Shown here one piece after another: positions 1 through 8,376 of a stretch of 64,000 nt of DNA (position 1 is the first letter of the stretch; each line of letters begins with the position of its first letter). The stretch is from Streptomyces caelestis. Its GTDB lineage: Bacteria; Actinomycetota; Actinomycetes; Streptomycetales; Streptomycetaceae. Where the stretch lies: assembly GCF_001279005.1 (NCBI RefSeq), contig NZ_LGCN01000210.1, positions 62,001-126,000 of the forward strand, written 5' to 3'. Made by a program: the position numbers and the translations under genes. The notes under the pieces are model-generated. The model was not told where the DNA came from. It ran no database searches and saw only the letters and a program-made list of their open reading frames with translations.

Positions 1-104
1 TTGCCCGCCTTGACCAGTTCGGTGAGGGCGGTGCGGGCCCGCTTCTCGGCTTCCTGGGTGCGGGCGCGGGTGGCCTGGCGGAGGTGCTCGGGCATGGGCG
101 TCAT
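1..104 (-). CDS. TnpC-like protein of a Tn554-type element (DUF6262 family), N-terminal 34 residues only
   Basis: Only the start of the gene is in the window; it runs off the left edge. The visible N-terminus (MTPMPEHLRQATRAR...) is charged and helical, as in the small DUF6262/TnpC proteins that accompany paired tyrosine recombinases in Tn554-like elements. In Tn554 the third protein is an accessory factor that affects transposition orientation and frequency. The ATG at 104 overlaps the stop of the preceding recombinase gene (ATGA), and CAGGAG lies just upstream, so translation is probably coupled. The family call rests on the neighbours and on the short N-terminus. Confidence 0.6.
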   Translation of the reverse strand, partial: MTPMPEHLRQATRARTQEAEKRARTALTELVKAG

Positions 105-2350
105 GTCGGCTCCTGTTGCTGGGCAGTGGATGACGGCTCAGGGCGGTCGGCCGTGCCTGCGCCGCGAACCGCCCGGAGGTGGCCGTCCTCGTGGACGCTG
201 ACCTGGTCCAGGGCGACGAGGACCTTCGTCAGGGCGCTGGTTTCGGCGAGGCGGCCGGCGAGCCAGATGTTGTCCTCGCTCATCGGCTCGCCGTGGCGGG
301 CGGTGAACTGCGCCTGGCGGCGGTCGATCAGTGCTTCGGTCTGGGCGAGCTGATGCTGGAGTTCGTCGCGGTGGCTGGCGTCGGTGACGAACTTGTCGCA
401 GGTCAGGCAGGCGTTTCCCTTGGAGCAGACCTGTCTGGGCGGGAGCATGCACCAGCCGTTGGGCAGTACGCGGTCGGCGCGCTGGTCGAGGTGGAGGAGG
501 TCGTAGAGGTCGCTCGGGTCCACCTCGGCGGTCCGGCCGTCGGCCGTGACCTTCTTGTAGCGGAGGAATTCGCGCTCGGCCGTCATTGCCAGGGTCTTGG
601 CGTAGTGCATGGTCATGGCCGGGGTGACGTGTCCCAGGTAGCGCATGACGACGTGGATCGGGACCCCGGCGTTGATCAGGTCGGTCGCCCGTGTGTGCCG
701 GAAGGTGTGGGTTTTGGAGATCTTGACGGGGCGGCCGACGCTGTCGGTGATCGCCAGGATCTTGGTCAGCGCGCCGAGTCGGCTGTGGAAGGTCGCCGAG
801 GCGTAGGGCCTCTTGCCGAGCCGGTTGTTCTTGGTCTGCAGGAAGAGGTAGCGCGGGTCCGTTCCCGCCGGGGCACCCTGGGCGGTGATGAACTCGCGGG
901 CCCATTCCTGCTGGCGGCGGATGATGTCGACGATCTCCTGGTCGACCGGGATCGTCGGCGGATCGCCACCGGTGATCTTCGTCTGCTGGTAGGCGAGCCG
1001 GGCCACGAAACCGTCCGGCTCCTTCCCCGGCTGCGGGCCTGTCGTCAGGAGTGGCAATAGCGGTTCGAAGTCCATCATCAGGACCTCGTTCATGCGTCGG
1101 CCTGTCCTAATCAGCAGCATGAGCGCGTGGAAGGCCTGCCGGTCTTCGAGTCCGCCTTCGGCCTTGGGGGCCGCGAGCACTCCGGAACCTGCGGCGATCT
1201 TGCTGATCACCTCGTCCTCCAGGGCCATGTCGTCCGGTGGCTGGTTGGTGAGGCGCGGCTTGTCCTCCAGACGGAACAGCACGGTGTGCTGGAGGCCGAG
1301 CCTGGTCCATCGCGCGTCGCCGAGTACGGAGGCGGCCTCGGCACTGTTGTCGTACATCCAGCGGTAGAACGCCTCGATGGTCACCAGCGGGCCCCTGCGG
1401 CTGTTCTTCGCGAGCCTGCCGCCCCTGTTCGGCCCGGTCATCGCGGTGTGATTGTTGAGCGAGTCCACGAATCCGCGCAGCCATGGCCGCAGCTTCTCGG
1501 GCGAGTCCACCAGTTGAGGCCCAGCACACCCTGCCTGATCGATGTACCACTGGAACCACTTCAGGTGGTCCAGCCGGCTCTTCACCGACGACCACACGTA
1601 ACGCTCCGTCGAAAGCTGCACCGACAGCCACCATTTCGCGGCCTCGCGGAACCAGTCCGTGGTCAGCTGGCTGAAGTTGGCGACCGCACGACCGTGGGGT
1701 TCGTGTTCCCTCTGGGGGATGCGCCGGTCCAAGGCCGGGTTCCAGACGTTCAGACGCCACCATTCGCCGTCGTGATAGGCGTGGGCGAGACGGTCCTGGA
1801 GATGCTTCAAGCCGTTCTCGACCCACGTCGGCAGGTAGGCGTTGACCGAGGCGTTCGTGCGCATCAACGCGCCGCGGACCTCTCGCCCCCACTCCCCGTG
1901 TGTCAGGGCCATGAGCGAGATTGCTGCTCGCGCGGCCGGGCTGCCGTGCTCGACCGCAAGGAGGAGTCCGCGCCGCAGCTCTCCCATCCGTGTGGTGTTG
2001 ATGCCGTATCCGTCGGCGACCTGCTGGTGCACGCACCACGCCAGCTCCCACAGCATGGGCTCAGGCAACCCCCGCAGGCTCAGCGACTGAGTGAACCAGC
2101 CGCGCTTCTTGTCGATCGTCCGCTTGCTGAACGCGTGGAGGTAGTCCGTGGGCATGTTGGTCGAGTCAAAGTGGTCCTGCCGGTGCTCCTCCGGCAGGCT
2201 GTCCCACAGCCGTCTCGCCTTCTCCTCGCTGAAGAGCCGGGCCACGGACAGGCGCGGATCGCGTTTGTCCTGCCGCTTGCGTTCCGGAGTGCGTGGTGCC
2301 GGAACCGTCGCTGCGTCGGCTACGGCATGGACGGTCGGCTCAGCCTTCAT
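101..2350 (-). CDS. TnpB-like tyrosine site-specific recombinase with C-terminal cysteine cluster
   Basis: 749-residue integrase-family protein. The catalytic core is C-terminal: an Arg box (RTGRRMNEVL, about residue 413), the H-x-x-R box (HTFRHTR, about 548), LGH, and the nucleophile Tyr in MHYAKT (about 581). After the core comes a putative zinc cluster, C-x7-C-x5-C-x2-C, near residues 633-650, then a helical tail; this arrangement is typical of the larger recombinase (TnpB) of Tn554-like elements. Its start overlaps the tnpA-like gene by 11 bases and its stop overlaps the tnpC-like start, so the three genes form one coupled operon. The catalytic residues are intact, so it may be active. 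Confidence 0.88.
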   Translation of the reverse strand: MKAEPTVHAVADAATVPAPRTPERKRQDKRDPRLSVARLFSEEKARRLWDSLPEEHRQDHFDSTNMPTDYLHAFSKRTIDKKRGWFTQSLSLRGLPEPMLWELAWCVHQQVADGYGINTTRMGELRRGLLLAVEHGSPAARAAISLMALTHGEWGREVRGALMRTNASVNAYLPTWVENGLKHLQDRLAHAYHDGEWWRLNVWNPALDRRIPQREHEPHGRAVANFSQLTTDWFREAAKWWLSVQLSTERYVWSSVKSRLDHLKWFQWYIDQAGCAGPQLVDSPEKLRPWLRGFVDSLNNHTAMTGPNRGGRLAKNSRRGPLVTIEAFYRWMYDNSAEAASVLGDARWTRLGLQHTVLFRLEDKPRLTNQPPDDMALEDEVISKIAAGSGVLAAPKAEGGLEDRQAFHALMLLIRTGRRMNEVLMMDFEPLLPLLTTGPQPGKEPDGFVARLAYQQTKITGGDPPTIPVDQEIVDIIRRQQEWAREFITAQGAPAGTDPRYLFLQTKNNRLGKRPYASATFHSRLGALTKILAITDSVGRPVKISKTHTFRHTRATDLINAGVPIHVVMRYLGHVTPAMTMHYAKTLAMTAEREFLRYKKVTADGRTAEVDPSDLYDLLHLDQRADRVLPNGWCMLPPRQVCSKGNACLTCDKFVTDASHRDELQHQLAQTEALIDRRQAQFTARHGEPMSEDNIWLAGRLAETSALTKVLVALDQVSVHEDGHLRAVRGAGTADRPEPSSTAQQQEPT

Positions 2351-3533
2351 GGCGGCTCCCCCAGGCTTGCGTGATCCTCTGCCAGTCCGCGCACGCGCGC
2401 AGCTCGGCGTCCTCGGTCACGTGGGCGTACGTGTTGATCGTGGTCTGGACGTCCGCGTGGCCGAGTCGCCGGCTGACCACGTGCATCGGCACGCCGGACA
2501 GCAGCAGGGCCGTGGCGTGGGTGTGCCGGTACCAGTGCGGGGTCATGCCGGGCGGCAGACCGGGGACGTGCTGCTTCCGCGCGGCCAGGTGCTTGTAGAC
2601 GCTCTCCGCCCGCAGCGGCGCGAACCGGCGTCCGCGGTGCAGGTTGCAGAAGATGTACGCGTCGTCCCAGTCGTCCAGCTCGACATCGGCGCCGGCCTCG
2701 CACAGGGCCCAGACCCAGTCGCCGTACAGGCGGTCCAAGGCGGAGCCGATGAAGACGCGGCGGTAGCCACTCTTGGCCCGCAGGCCGTGCGGGTGGTCCT
2801 CACGATGGACGACCTCGACCTGCGCGGTCGTACCCGTACCGGTCTTCCAGTCGCGGTGCCGCAGACCGAGGGCCTCGCCGAGCCGCAGCCCGGTCTCCTC
2901 CAGCAGGGTCCACAGCAAGCGGTACCGCAGCTCGCCCGACCAGACCGCGCCCGCCGCGTCCCAGGATGCTTCCACTTCACGGAGCGCTGACATCTGGTCG
3001 GGCAGCAGCACCGGCGCCGGTTTCGCCCGTACACGGATCTTGACGACGCTCGAACGGCGTCCGGTCCTGCGCGCCACGTGCTCGAGGAACGGCAGGTAGC
3101 TTCCCGGCCGGGCCTTCACCGTCTCGTACAGCCGTCCCGCGACCTCGACCCCGCGAGCTGCGTGATAGCGGTAGAAGCCCATGACCGCGCGGGCCCGGCT
3201 CGCCACGGTCGCGTCGGCCGCCTTCGCGCCCTCGTGGAGCGGCACCACGTCCCCAGCCACGCTCCCGCGACGCAACTGCCCGGCAAAGGTGCCGAGTTCA
3301 GTGACTCCGATCGCGTCCCACGCCTGCGCTCGACGCTCCAGAAACGTCCACCACAGGGCGAGACCTCGCGCGTAGCTCTTGAGGGTGTTGGGCGAGCAGT
3401 CCCTCGATCTCAGGTACTCCAGGTACTGCTCGACCGGCTCCGCGACACGGTAGTCCTCACCGATGACCGTCCACGTCACGCCTTCCCCCGTGACCACCCG
3501 CTGCGTACGTGCCACCGCCACCCCATCTGTCAT
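2340..3533 (-). CDS. TnpA-like tyrosine site-specific recombinase
   Basis: 397-residue phage-integrase-family recombinase. An N-terminal SAM-like core-binding domain (about residues 20-115, with EYLRSRDCSPNTLKSY) precedes the catalytic domain. Catalytic residues are visible: Arg in TGLRLGEALGLRH (about 214), HWYRH (about 334), LGHAD, and Tyr in NTYAHV (about 368). I chose the ATG at 3533 (MTDGVAVART) over the open frame reaching 3635, because the upstream residues are low-quality and overlap the presumed element end. It is the first gene of a coupled three-recombinase operon. In Tn554 relatives, TnpA and TnpB together excise and insert the element site-specifically. Confidence 0.85.
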   Translation of the reverse strand: MTDGVAVARTQRVVTGEGVTWTVIGEDYRVAEPVEQYLEYLRSRDCSPNTLKSYARGLALWWTFLERRAQAWDAIGVTELGTFAGQLRRGSVAGDVVPLHEGAKAADATVASRARAVMGFYRYHAARGVEVAGRLYETVKARPGSYLPFLEHVARRTGRRSSVVKIRVRAKPAPVLLPDQMSALREVEASWDAAGAVWSGELRYRLLWTLLEETGLRLGEALGLRHRDWKTGTGTTAQVEVVHREDHPHGLRAKSGYRRVFIGSALDRLYGDWVWALCEAGADVELDDWDDAYIFCNLHRGRRFAPLRAESVYKHLAARKQHVPGLPPGMTPHWYRHTHATALLLSGVPMHVVSRRLGHADVQTTINTYAHVTEDAELRACADWQRITQAWGSRHEG

Positions 3534-3557
3534 CGCTGTCAGCGGCACCTTGCCGCT

Positions 3558-3650
3558 GTACCGGATAACGCACCGCTCACAGAGAAGACACGGCCCACCA
3601 CACCACGTCACAGACGTCAGCGACACCAAAAACAAGGTACGGATAACACC
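3558..3650. repeat. Two imperfect direct copies of a GGATAAC motif at the right end of the mobile element
   Basis: GTACCGGATAACGCACC at 3558-3574 recurs as GTACGGATAACACC at 3637-3650, about 80 bases apart, between the tnpA-like start and the broken nuclease gene. The outer copy ends where the nuclease reading frame resumes, so it marks the likely junction. Paired short direct repeats at an end fit recombinase binding sites, with one copy at the crossover; that role is inferred. Confidence 0.55.
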
Positions 3651-3928
3651 TCGTCCCGCTCGCCGAGGCCTGGGACTCCGGCGCCGGCTCCTGGACCACC
3701 TCGCGGCGCCAGGCCTTCGCCAACGACCTGACCCGCCCGCAGCTCCTCGCCGTCACGGACAACGTCAACCAGGCCAAGGGCGACCAGGACCCGGCCACCT
3801 GGATGCCGTCGCGCACCGCCTACCGCTGCACCTACGTCCGCGCCTGGGTCCAGGTGAAGTACTACTACGGCCTGTCGGTCGACTCCGCCGAGAAGTCCGC
3901 CCTGCAGAACCACCTCGCGAGCTGCTGA
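3647..3928 (+). pseudogene. 3' remnant of a secreted HNH endonuclease family gene (DUF1524), truncated by the mobile element
   Basis: The frame reads HLVPLAEAWDSGAGSW... and ends in ...ALQNHLASC at a TGA at 3926. This is the C-terminal half of the HNH/DUF1524 extracellular nuclease family common in Streptomyces, in which DHxVPLAEAWDSGA carries the catalytic His and TDNVNQAKGDQDPATWMP is strongly conserved. A stop codon (TAA, 3644-3646) lies directly before it, inside the mobile-element sequence, so the N-terminal half, the signal peptide and the Asp of the DH pair are gone. The 5' half should lie beyond the left edge, on the far side of the element. Confidence 0.82.
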
Positions 3929-3962
3929 GCCGCATCGCCGGGCGCGCACATCTCGCCGACGG

Positions 3963-3997
3963 CCTCCGTCGCTGCGTACCGTACGGAGCGACGGAGG
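3963..3997 (+). promoter_or_regulatory. 11-bp perfect hairpin whose right arm contains the phoD-like ribosome binding site
   Basis: CCTCCGTCGCT (3963-3973) pairs perfectly with AGCGACGGAGG (3987-3997). The right arm includes GGAGG, the best Shine-Dalgarno sequence for the ATG at 4009. The hairpin may terminate transcription of the disrupted nuclease gene or may mask the ribosome binding site. There is no T tract. Confidence 0.5.
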
Positions 3998-4008
3998 AAG
4001 GGGTCACC

Positions 4009-5655
4009 ATGGCCGGACTGCGGCTCGGACCACTGCTGAGGTACGTCGACGGCTCGTCCGCCACCCTCTGGGTCGAGACCGCCGACCCGGGCGCCGTGGA
4101 GGTGCGCTGCGCGGACGGGACCGGCGGGACGGCCGGCACCTTCCGGATCGCGGGCCACCACTACGCGCTCGTCCACGTCACCGGTCTCACGCCGGGGACG
4201 GCCACCCCGTACGAGGTCTTCCTGGACGGCACCCGGGTGTGGCCGCCGGCCGAGGACCCCTTCCCCTCGCTCCCGCCGTCCGTCATCCCCACCCCGGGCC
4301 CGGACGGCCGCACGCGCGTCTCGTTCGGCTCCTGCCGCTGGGCGTCCCCGCCCACCGGGGAGCCCGACCCGGTCGGCCCCGACGCCCTGGACGCCCTGGC
4401 GAAACGCATCGCCGCCGACCCGGACGGCGCGCGGCCCGACGTCCTGCTGCTCCTCGGCGACCAGGTGTACGCCGACGAGACCTCCGACGCCACGCGCGAG
4501 TGGCTCGCCGCCCGCCGGGACCTGGACGACCCCCCGGGCAGTCAGGTGGCGGACTACGAGGAGTACACCCGCCTCTACTACGAGTCCTGGCTCGACCCGC
4601 AGGTGCGCTGGCTGCTGTCCACCGTGCCCACCTGCATGATCTTCGACGACCACGACGTGATCGACGACTGGAACACCTCCGCCTCCTGGGTCGCCGACAT
4701 GCGGGAGACCTCGTGGTGGCGGGAGCGGATCCTCAGCGGCCTGATGTCGTACTGGGTGTACCAGCACCTGGGCAACCTCTCCCCCGCCGAGGTCGAGGCC
4801 GACCCGCTGTACGCGTCCGTCCGGGCGGCCGACGACGGCACCGAGGCACTGCGCGCCTTCGCCTCCCGGGCCGAGGAGGACGCGACCGCCGTGCGCTGGA
4901 GCTACCGGCGCGACTTCGGCCGGGTGCGCCTGGTGATGGTGGACAGCCGCGCGGCCCGCGTCCTGGAGGAGGGCCGGCGCTCCATGCTCGACCGGACCGA
5001 GGCCGACTGGCTGCGCGCACAGGTCCTCGACGGGCGCGGCTCCTACGACCACCTGCTCATCGGCACGTCCCTGCCCTGGCTGCTGCCCCACCTGGTGCAC
5101 GACATCGAGGCGTGGAGCTCCGTGCTGTGCCGGGGCGACAAGGGCGTCCGCTGGGCGCGGCTCGGGGAGGAACTGCGGCGCGCGGCGGACCTGGAGCACT
5201 GGGCGGCCTTCCCGGAGTCGTTCGTCGAACTGGCGGAGCTGATCGCCGAGGCCGGTACGGGGCCGGAGGCGCCGGCGACGGTGTGCGTGCTCTCCGGGGA
5301 CGTCCACCACGCCTATGTCGCCGAGCCGAGCTGGCCGGGCGGCGCCGGGCCGGACTCCCGGGTGGTGCAGCTGACCTGCTCGCCCGTCCACAACTCCATT
5401 CCGCTGTCGATGAAGCTCGGCTTCCGCTTCGGCTGGAGCGGTGCCGCCCGGTTCCTCGGCCGCGCGTTCGCGCGGCACGGCCGGCTCCGCCCGCCGCCGG
5501 TCACCTGGCGCAGGACGGGCGGACCCTGGTTCGGCAACCAGCTGATGACGCTGACGACGCAGGGGCGCTCGGCGGTGCTGCGGCTGGAGGACGCACAGGA
5601 GGAGGCGGCCGGGACGCGGCTCAGGAGCGTGGCGGAGACCCGGCTGAGCCGGTGA
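4009..5655 (+). CDS. PhoD-like metallophosphatase (alkaline phosphatase D family)
   Basis: 548 residues. An N-terminal fibronectin-like/PhoD_N region (about 1-95) is followed by a binuclear metallophosphatase core with FGSCRW, GDQVYADE (about 150), FDDHDVIDDWN (about 211) and SGDVHHAY (about 430). These supply the Asp, His and Asn metal ligands of PhoD-type phosphodiesterases/phosphatases. No signal peptide is visible, unlike classical secreted PhoD, so it may be cytoplasmic. The ATG at 4009 is preceded by GGAGGAAGGGG; the frame is open further upstream but runs through the nuclease remnant in another phase. The substrate cannot be read from the sequence. Confidence 0.87.
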   Translation: MAGLRLGPLLRYVDGSSATLWVETADPGAVEVRCADGTGGTAGTFRIAGHHYALVHVTGLTPGTATPYEVFLDGTRVWPPAEDPFPSLPPSVIPTPGPDGRTRVSFGSCRWASPPTGEPDPVGPDALDALAKRIAADPDGARPDVLLLLGDQVYADETSDATREWLAARRDLDDPPGSQVADYEEYTRLYYESWLDPQVRWLLSTVPTCMIFDDHDVIDDWNTSASWVADMRETSWWRERILSGLMSYWVYQHLGNLSPAEVEADPLYASVRAADDGTEALRAFASRAEEDATAVRWSYRRDFGRVRLVMVDSRAARVLEEGRRSMLDRTEADWLRAQVLDGRGSYDHLLIGTSLPWLLPHLVHDIEAWSSVLCRGDKGVRWARLGEELRRAADLEHWAAFPESFVELAELIAEAGTGPEAPATVCVLSGDVHHAYVAEPSWPGGAGPDSRVVQLTCSPVHNSIPLSMKLGFRFGWSGAARFLGRAFARHGRLRPPPVTWRRTGGPWFGNQLMTLTTQGRSAVLRLEDAQEEAAGTRLRSVAETRLSR

Positions 5656-5798
5656 ACCGGAACCTGTGGGCCCGCTGTGCGGTGGGGTGCGGATTCGGTC
5701 ACGTGGTGGGGCCTGACCGTGAGGGCGGGCAGCGCCGTGACCGGCGGGAGCAGGCGTCGGAGCGACCAAGCGGAGGCGGATTCATGGCCAAATGTTGA

Positions 5799-5830
5799 AC
5801 TTGCAAGTATCTGTGGGGGACACCTAACGT
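5799..5830 (+). promoter_or_regulatory. Probable promoter of the doxX-like gene with overlapping palindrome
   Basis: A -35 TTGCAA (5801-5806) and a -10 TAACGT (5825-5830) are 18 bases apart. The -35 lies inside the perfect palindrome ACTTGCAAGT (5799-5808), which is a likely repressor half-site arrangement. Function is inferred from layout only. Confidence 0.5.
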
Positions 5831-5902
5831 GGGTGGTCGACTCGGTTCCGCCCCCGGTCCGGCCCCACCCGGGGACCGGCCTGACCGAAGGAGACCCCCC
5901 AC

Positions 5903-6355
5903 ATGACCGGACGCCTCAACAGCGCCCAGCCATACGTCCTGGGCATGTTCCGCATCGTCGTCGGACTGCTCTTCGCCTGCCACGGCGCCGTTTCCCTGCT
6001 CGGCCTGCTCGGCGGCGTGGACGGCAACGGCGGCACCGCCGAGACCGGCGCCTGGCCCGGCTGGTACGCGGGCCTGATCGAACTCGTCGGCGGCACCCTG
6101 GTCCTGCTCGGCCTCGGCACCCGCGCCGCCGCGTTCGTCTCGTCCGGCGCGATGGCCTACGCGTACTTCAAGGTCCACCAGCCCCAGGCGCTGTGGCCGA
6201 TAGAGAACAACGGCGAGGGCGCGGCCCTGTACTGCTGGGCCATGTTCCTGCTGGTGTTCACCGGCTCCGGAGCCTTCGGCCTGGACCGCCTGTTCACCAG
6301 GCACGCGTCGGCGGACGGCGAACGGCGGACGGAGCGGACCCCGGTGGCGGCCTGA
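5903..6355 (+). CDS. DoxX family membrane protein
   Basis: 150 residues with about four hydrophobic helices. The N-terminal FRIVVGLLFACHGAVSLLG and a glycine-rich third segment (ELVGGTLVLLGLGTRAAAF) are typical of the DoxX/SURF4-like family of small quinone- or redox-associated membrane proteins. The C-terminus is short, charged and cytoplasmic. AAGGAG lies 8-13 bases before the ATG. A palindrome-containing promoter upstream and a terminator downstream suggest it is transcribed alone. Confidence 0.83.
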   Translation: MTGRLNSAQPYVLGMFRIVVGLLFACHGAVSLLGLLGGVDGNGGTAETGAWPGWYAGLIELVGGTLVLLGLGTRAAAFVSSGAMAYAYFKVHQPQALWPIENNGEGAALYCWAMFLLVFTGSGAFGLDRLFTRHASADGERRTERTPVAA

Positions 6356-6380
6356 CCGTCCTGGCCCGCCGGACCCGCAC

Positions 6381-6415
6381 GGGTGCCCTCCCCGCACGTC
6401 GGGGGGAGGGCACCC
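6381..6415 (+). terminator. Strong GC-rich terminator hairpin after the doxX-like gene
   Basis: GGGTGCCCTCCCC (6381-6393) pairs with the complementary run ending in GGGCACCC at 6415. The loop is short and is followed by TTCCCCTT. Confidence 0.7.
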
Positions 6416-6597
6416 TTCCCCTTGTGCGGGGAAGTGAAGGAGAACGCGGGGTGCCGGGCGCGCGAACCCCTCGTGACCCTTCTGTCACTCACCGGGCGTA
6501 CGCTGTACCGCTGTCACCGGCCACTCCTGCCACCCCTGCCGCTCCCCCGCGTCAGCGCGGCACGGCGCGGCCCACGGGGGAGCCACGGGGAGTTCGG

Positions 6598-7200
6598 GTG
6601 GAGAGTGTGGGGTCGCTGATCGGCAGCCCGTGGATCTACGCGGTGGTGGCCCTCTCGGTCCTGCTCGACGTGTTCCTCCCGGTCCTGCCCAGCGGGGTAC
6701 TGGTGATCACCGCGGCCACGGCGGCGGCCGCGGGCACGGCGACCGACGCGCCCGACATCCTGGTGCTGACGCTGTGCGCCGCCACCGCCTCCGTCCTGGG
6801 CGACCTGGTGGCCTACCGCCTCGCCTGGCGCGGCGGCGCCCGGCTGGACCGGGCCATAGCCCGGTCACGGCGGCTCAAGAGCGCGCAGGAACGTCTCGGT
6901 GCGGCGCTCGCCCGGGGCGGCGGCGCCCTGGTCGTCCTCGCCCGCTTCGCCCCGGCCGGGCGCGCGGTGGTCTCCCTCGGCGCCGGAGCCGCGCGCCACC
7001 GCGCCCGCGACTTCCTCCCCTGGTCCGCCCTGGCGGGGCTGTCCTGGGCCGCGTACAGCGTGGCCCTCGGCTACTTCGGCGCCCACTGGCTGGGCGCGAC
7101 CTGGCTGGCCACGGCGGTGTCGGTGGGCGCGCTGTTCGCGGCGGGGGCGGGGGCGGGATACCTGATGCGCCGGCGCCCGCACCCTTCGGAGGCCTCGTAG
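6598..7200 (+). CDS. DedA family membrane protein (first of two in the window)
   Basis: 200 residues, with hydrophobic segments near the N-terminus (about 10-60), a reentrant/amphipathic middle and C-terminal helices. The R-F-x-P-x-G-R signature of the DedA/VTT family appears as ARFAPAGRAVVSLGAG. DedA proteins are linked to membrane homeostasis and lipid scrambling. The chosen GTG at 6598 has GGGGAG about six bases upstream; longer upstream reading is low-quality. The C-terminus ends in a short basic tail. Confidence 0.82.
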   Translation: MESVGSLIGSPWIYAVVALSVLLDVFLPVLPSGVLVITAATAAAAGTATDAPDILVLTLCAATASVLGDLVAYRLAWRGGARLDRAIARSRRLKSAQERLGAALARGGGALVVLARFAPAGRAVVSLGAGAARHRARDFLPWSALAGLSWAAYSVALGYFGAHWLGATWLATAVSVGALFAAGAGAGYLMRRRPHPSEAS

Positions 7201-7336
7201 GCCCCGCGGGCTCCAGGACTCCGCGCGGAGCCCGGGAGAGCCGGGGCGATCGCGCCGGGCGGGGGGTGCCGCGCAGCCCGACGTCCACGGGGGCACGGCA
7301 CCCACCCGTGCCGCCCCGGGGATGCCTACCAGGCCT

Positions 7337-7621
7337 TCACGGCACCGGGGGAGACACGGACTGCCCGTGGCCATGGCGTCCGGGGACGCCGTCCCCCGCC
7401 CGCCGCGCCGTGCCCCCGCGCACCTCCAGCCCGTCCAGCAACTCGGCCGTCGCCGAGGCGATCGCCTCCACCGCCCGGTCGAACACCTCGCGGTTGTGGG
7501 CGGCCGGTGCGCGGAAGCCGGACACCTTCCTCACGTACTGCAGGGCGGCGGCCCGGATTTCCTCCTCCGTGGCCTCCTCGGGCTGTACGGGCGGACGCAG
7601 GGTCTTGATGCTCCGGCACAT
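7337..7621 (-). CDS. DUF2277 family protein with a divergent C-terminus
   Basis: 94 residues beginning MCRSIKTLRPP and continuing EEIRAAALQYVRKVSGF and FDRAVEAIASATAELLDGL, the conserved core of DUF2277. The function of the family is unknown. After about residue 66 the usual charged KARARAA tail is replaced by a Gly/Arg/Pro-rich stretch (GGTARRAGDGVPG...), which could be natural divergence or an old frameshift. It is divergent from the 113-residue gene at 7688. Confidence 0.72.
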   Translation of the reverse strand: MCRSIKTLRPPVQPEEATEEEIRAAALQYVRKVSGFRAPAAHNREVFDRAVEAIASATAELLDGLEVRGGTARRAGDGVPGRHGHGQSVSPPVP

Positions 7622-7687
7622 GCTTTCAGTCTGACGCGCCCCCTCCACAACTCGCCACCCAAAATCGAACAGGCGTATCATCGGGGC

Positions 7688-8029
7688 GTGGCTGCGACCT
7701 ATGACTTTCCGAGTGACCTCCTCGCCGGTCAGGAGGAACTGCAGCAGGTCCGGGCCGAGTTGTCCGCCCTGCTGAAGCGGCTCCCCTGGTCGGTCGAACC
7801 CCTCGACGGGTTCAGCGACGACCACGGCTGGCGCAAGGTCGAGCGCCCCGCCTCGCCCGGCTGGACCGCCGACGAGCAGGCCGAGGTGGAGAAGCTCCGG
7901 CAACGGGAGCACGAGCTCGCGGTGTTCGTCAGCACCCACCGCCACTGGGCCGAACTCACCGGCGCCGACCGCGTGCACGCCCGCTCCCGGCTGAAACACA
8001 CCCACGAGGACACGGAGGGGCCCGCGTAG
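7688..8029 (+). CDS. Conserved small hypothetical protein
   Basis: 113 residues from a GTG start (VAATYDFPSDL), with strong Streptomyces codon bias. It is a predicted soluble helical protein, rich in charged residues, with a tryptophan-containing centre (PWSVEPLDGF, HGWRKV) and a C-terminal coiled-coil-like stretch (EQAEVEKLRQREHELAVFV). I recognise no domain. It is transcribed away from DUF2277 and toward the tRNA, from which a bidirectional hairpin separates it. Confidence 0.7.
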   Translation: MAATYDFPSDLLAGQEELQQVRAELSALLKRLPWSVEPLDGFSDDHGWRKVERPASPGWTADEQAEVEKLRQREHELAVFVSTHRHWAELTGADRVHARSRLKHTHEDTEGPA

Positions 8030-8056
8030 GACGGGCGGCGCGGGACGGCACGACGG

Positions 8057-8091
8057 CACAGGGCCCCCGGAGCGACTCCGGAGGCCCTGTG
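8057..8091. terminator. Bidirectional terminator between convergent gene and tRNA
   Basis: CACAGGGCC (8057-8065) pairs with GGCCCTGTG (8083-8091), extended inward by CCGGAG/CTCCGG. It lies between the 3' end of the plus-strand gene and the 3' end of the minus-strand tRNA-Val. Confidence 0.75.
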
Positions 8092-8098
8092 TCCTGTG

Positions 8099-8170
<72 letters not shown>

Positions 8171-8376
8171 GGGACCCGGGACGTGCGCCCAGGTCGAGTC
8201 GACAGCCTACATGGCCGGGGGCACGGACCGGCAAACGCCCGCCGGGGCGCCGGGGGATATCCCCACCCCGGATCCGCCGGCCGCCCGGATCCCCCGGCGG
8301 GCCCCCGGTCCGTACGGTCGAAGAGCGCCCGGAGACCGCCCGGGAGCGCCGCCGTCCGTCCCAGGGGGAGACCGTC

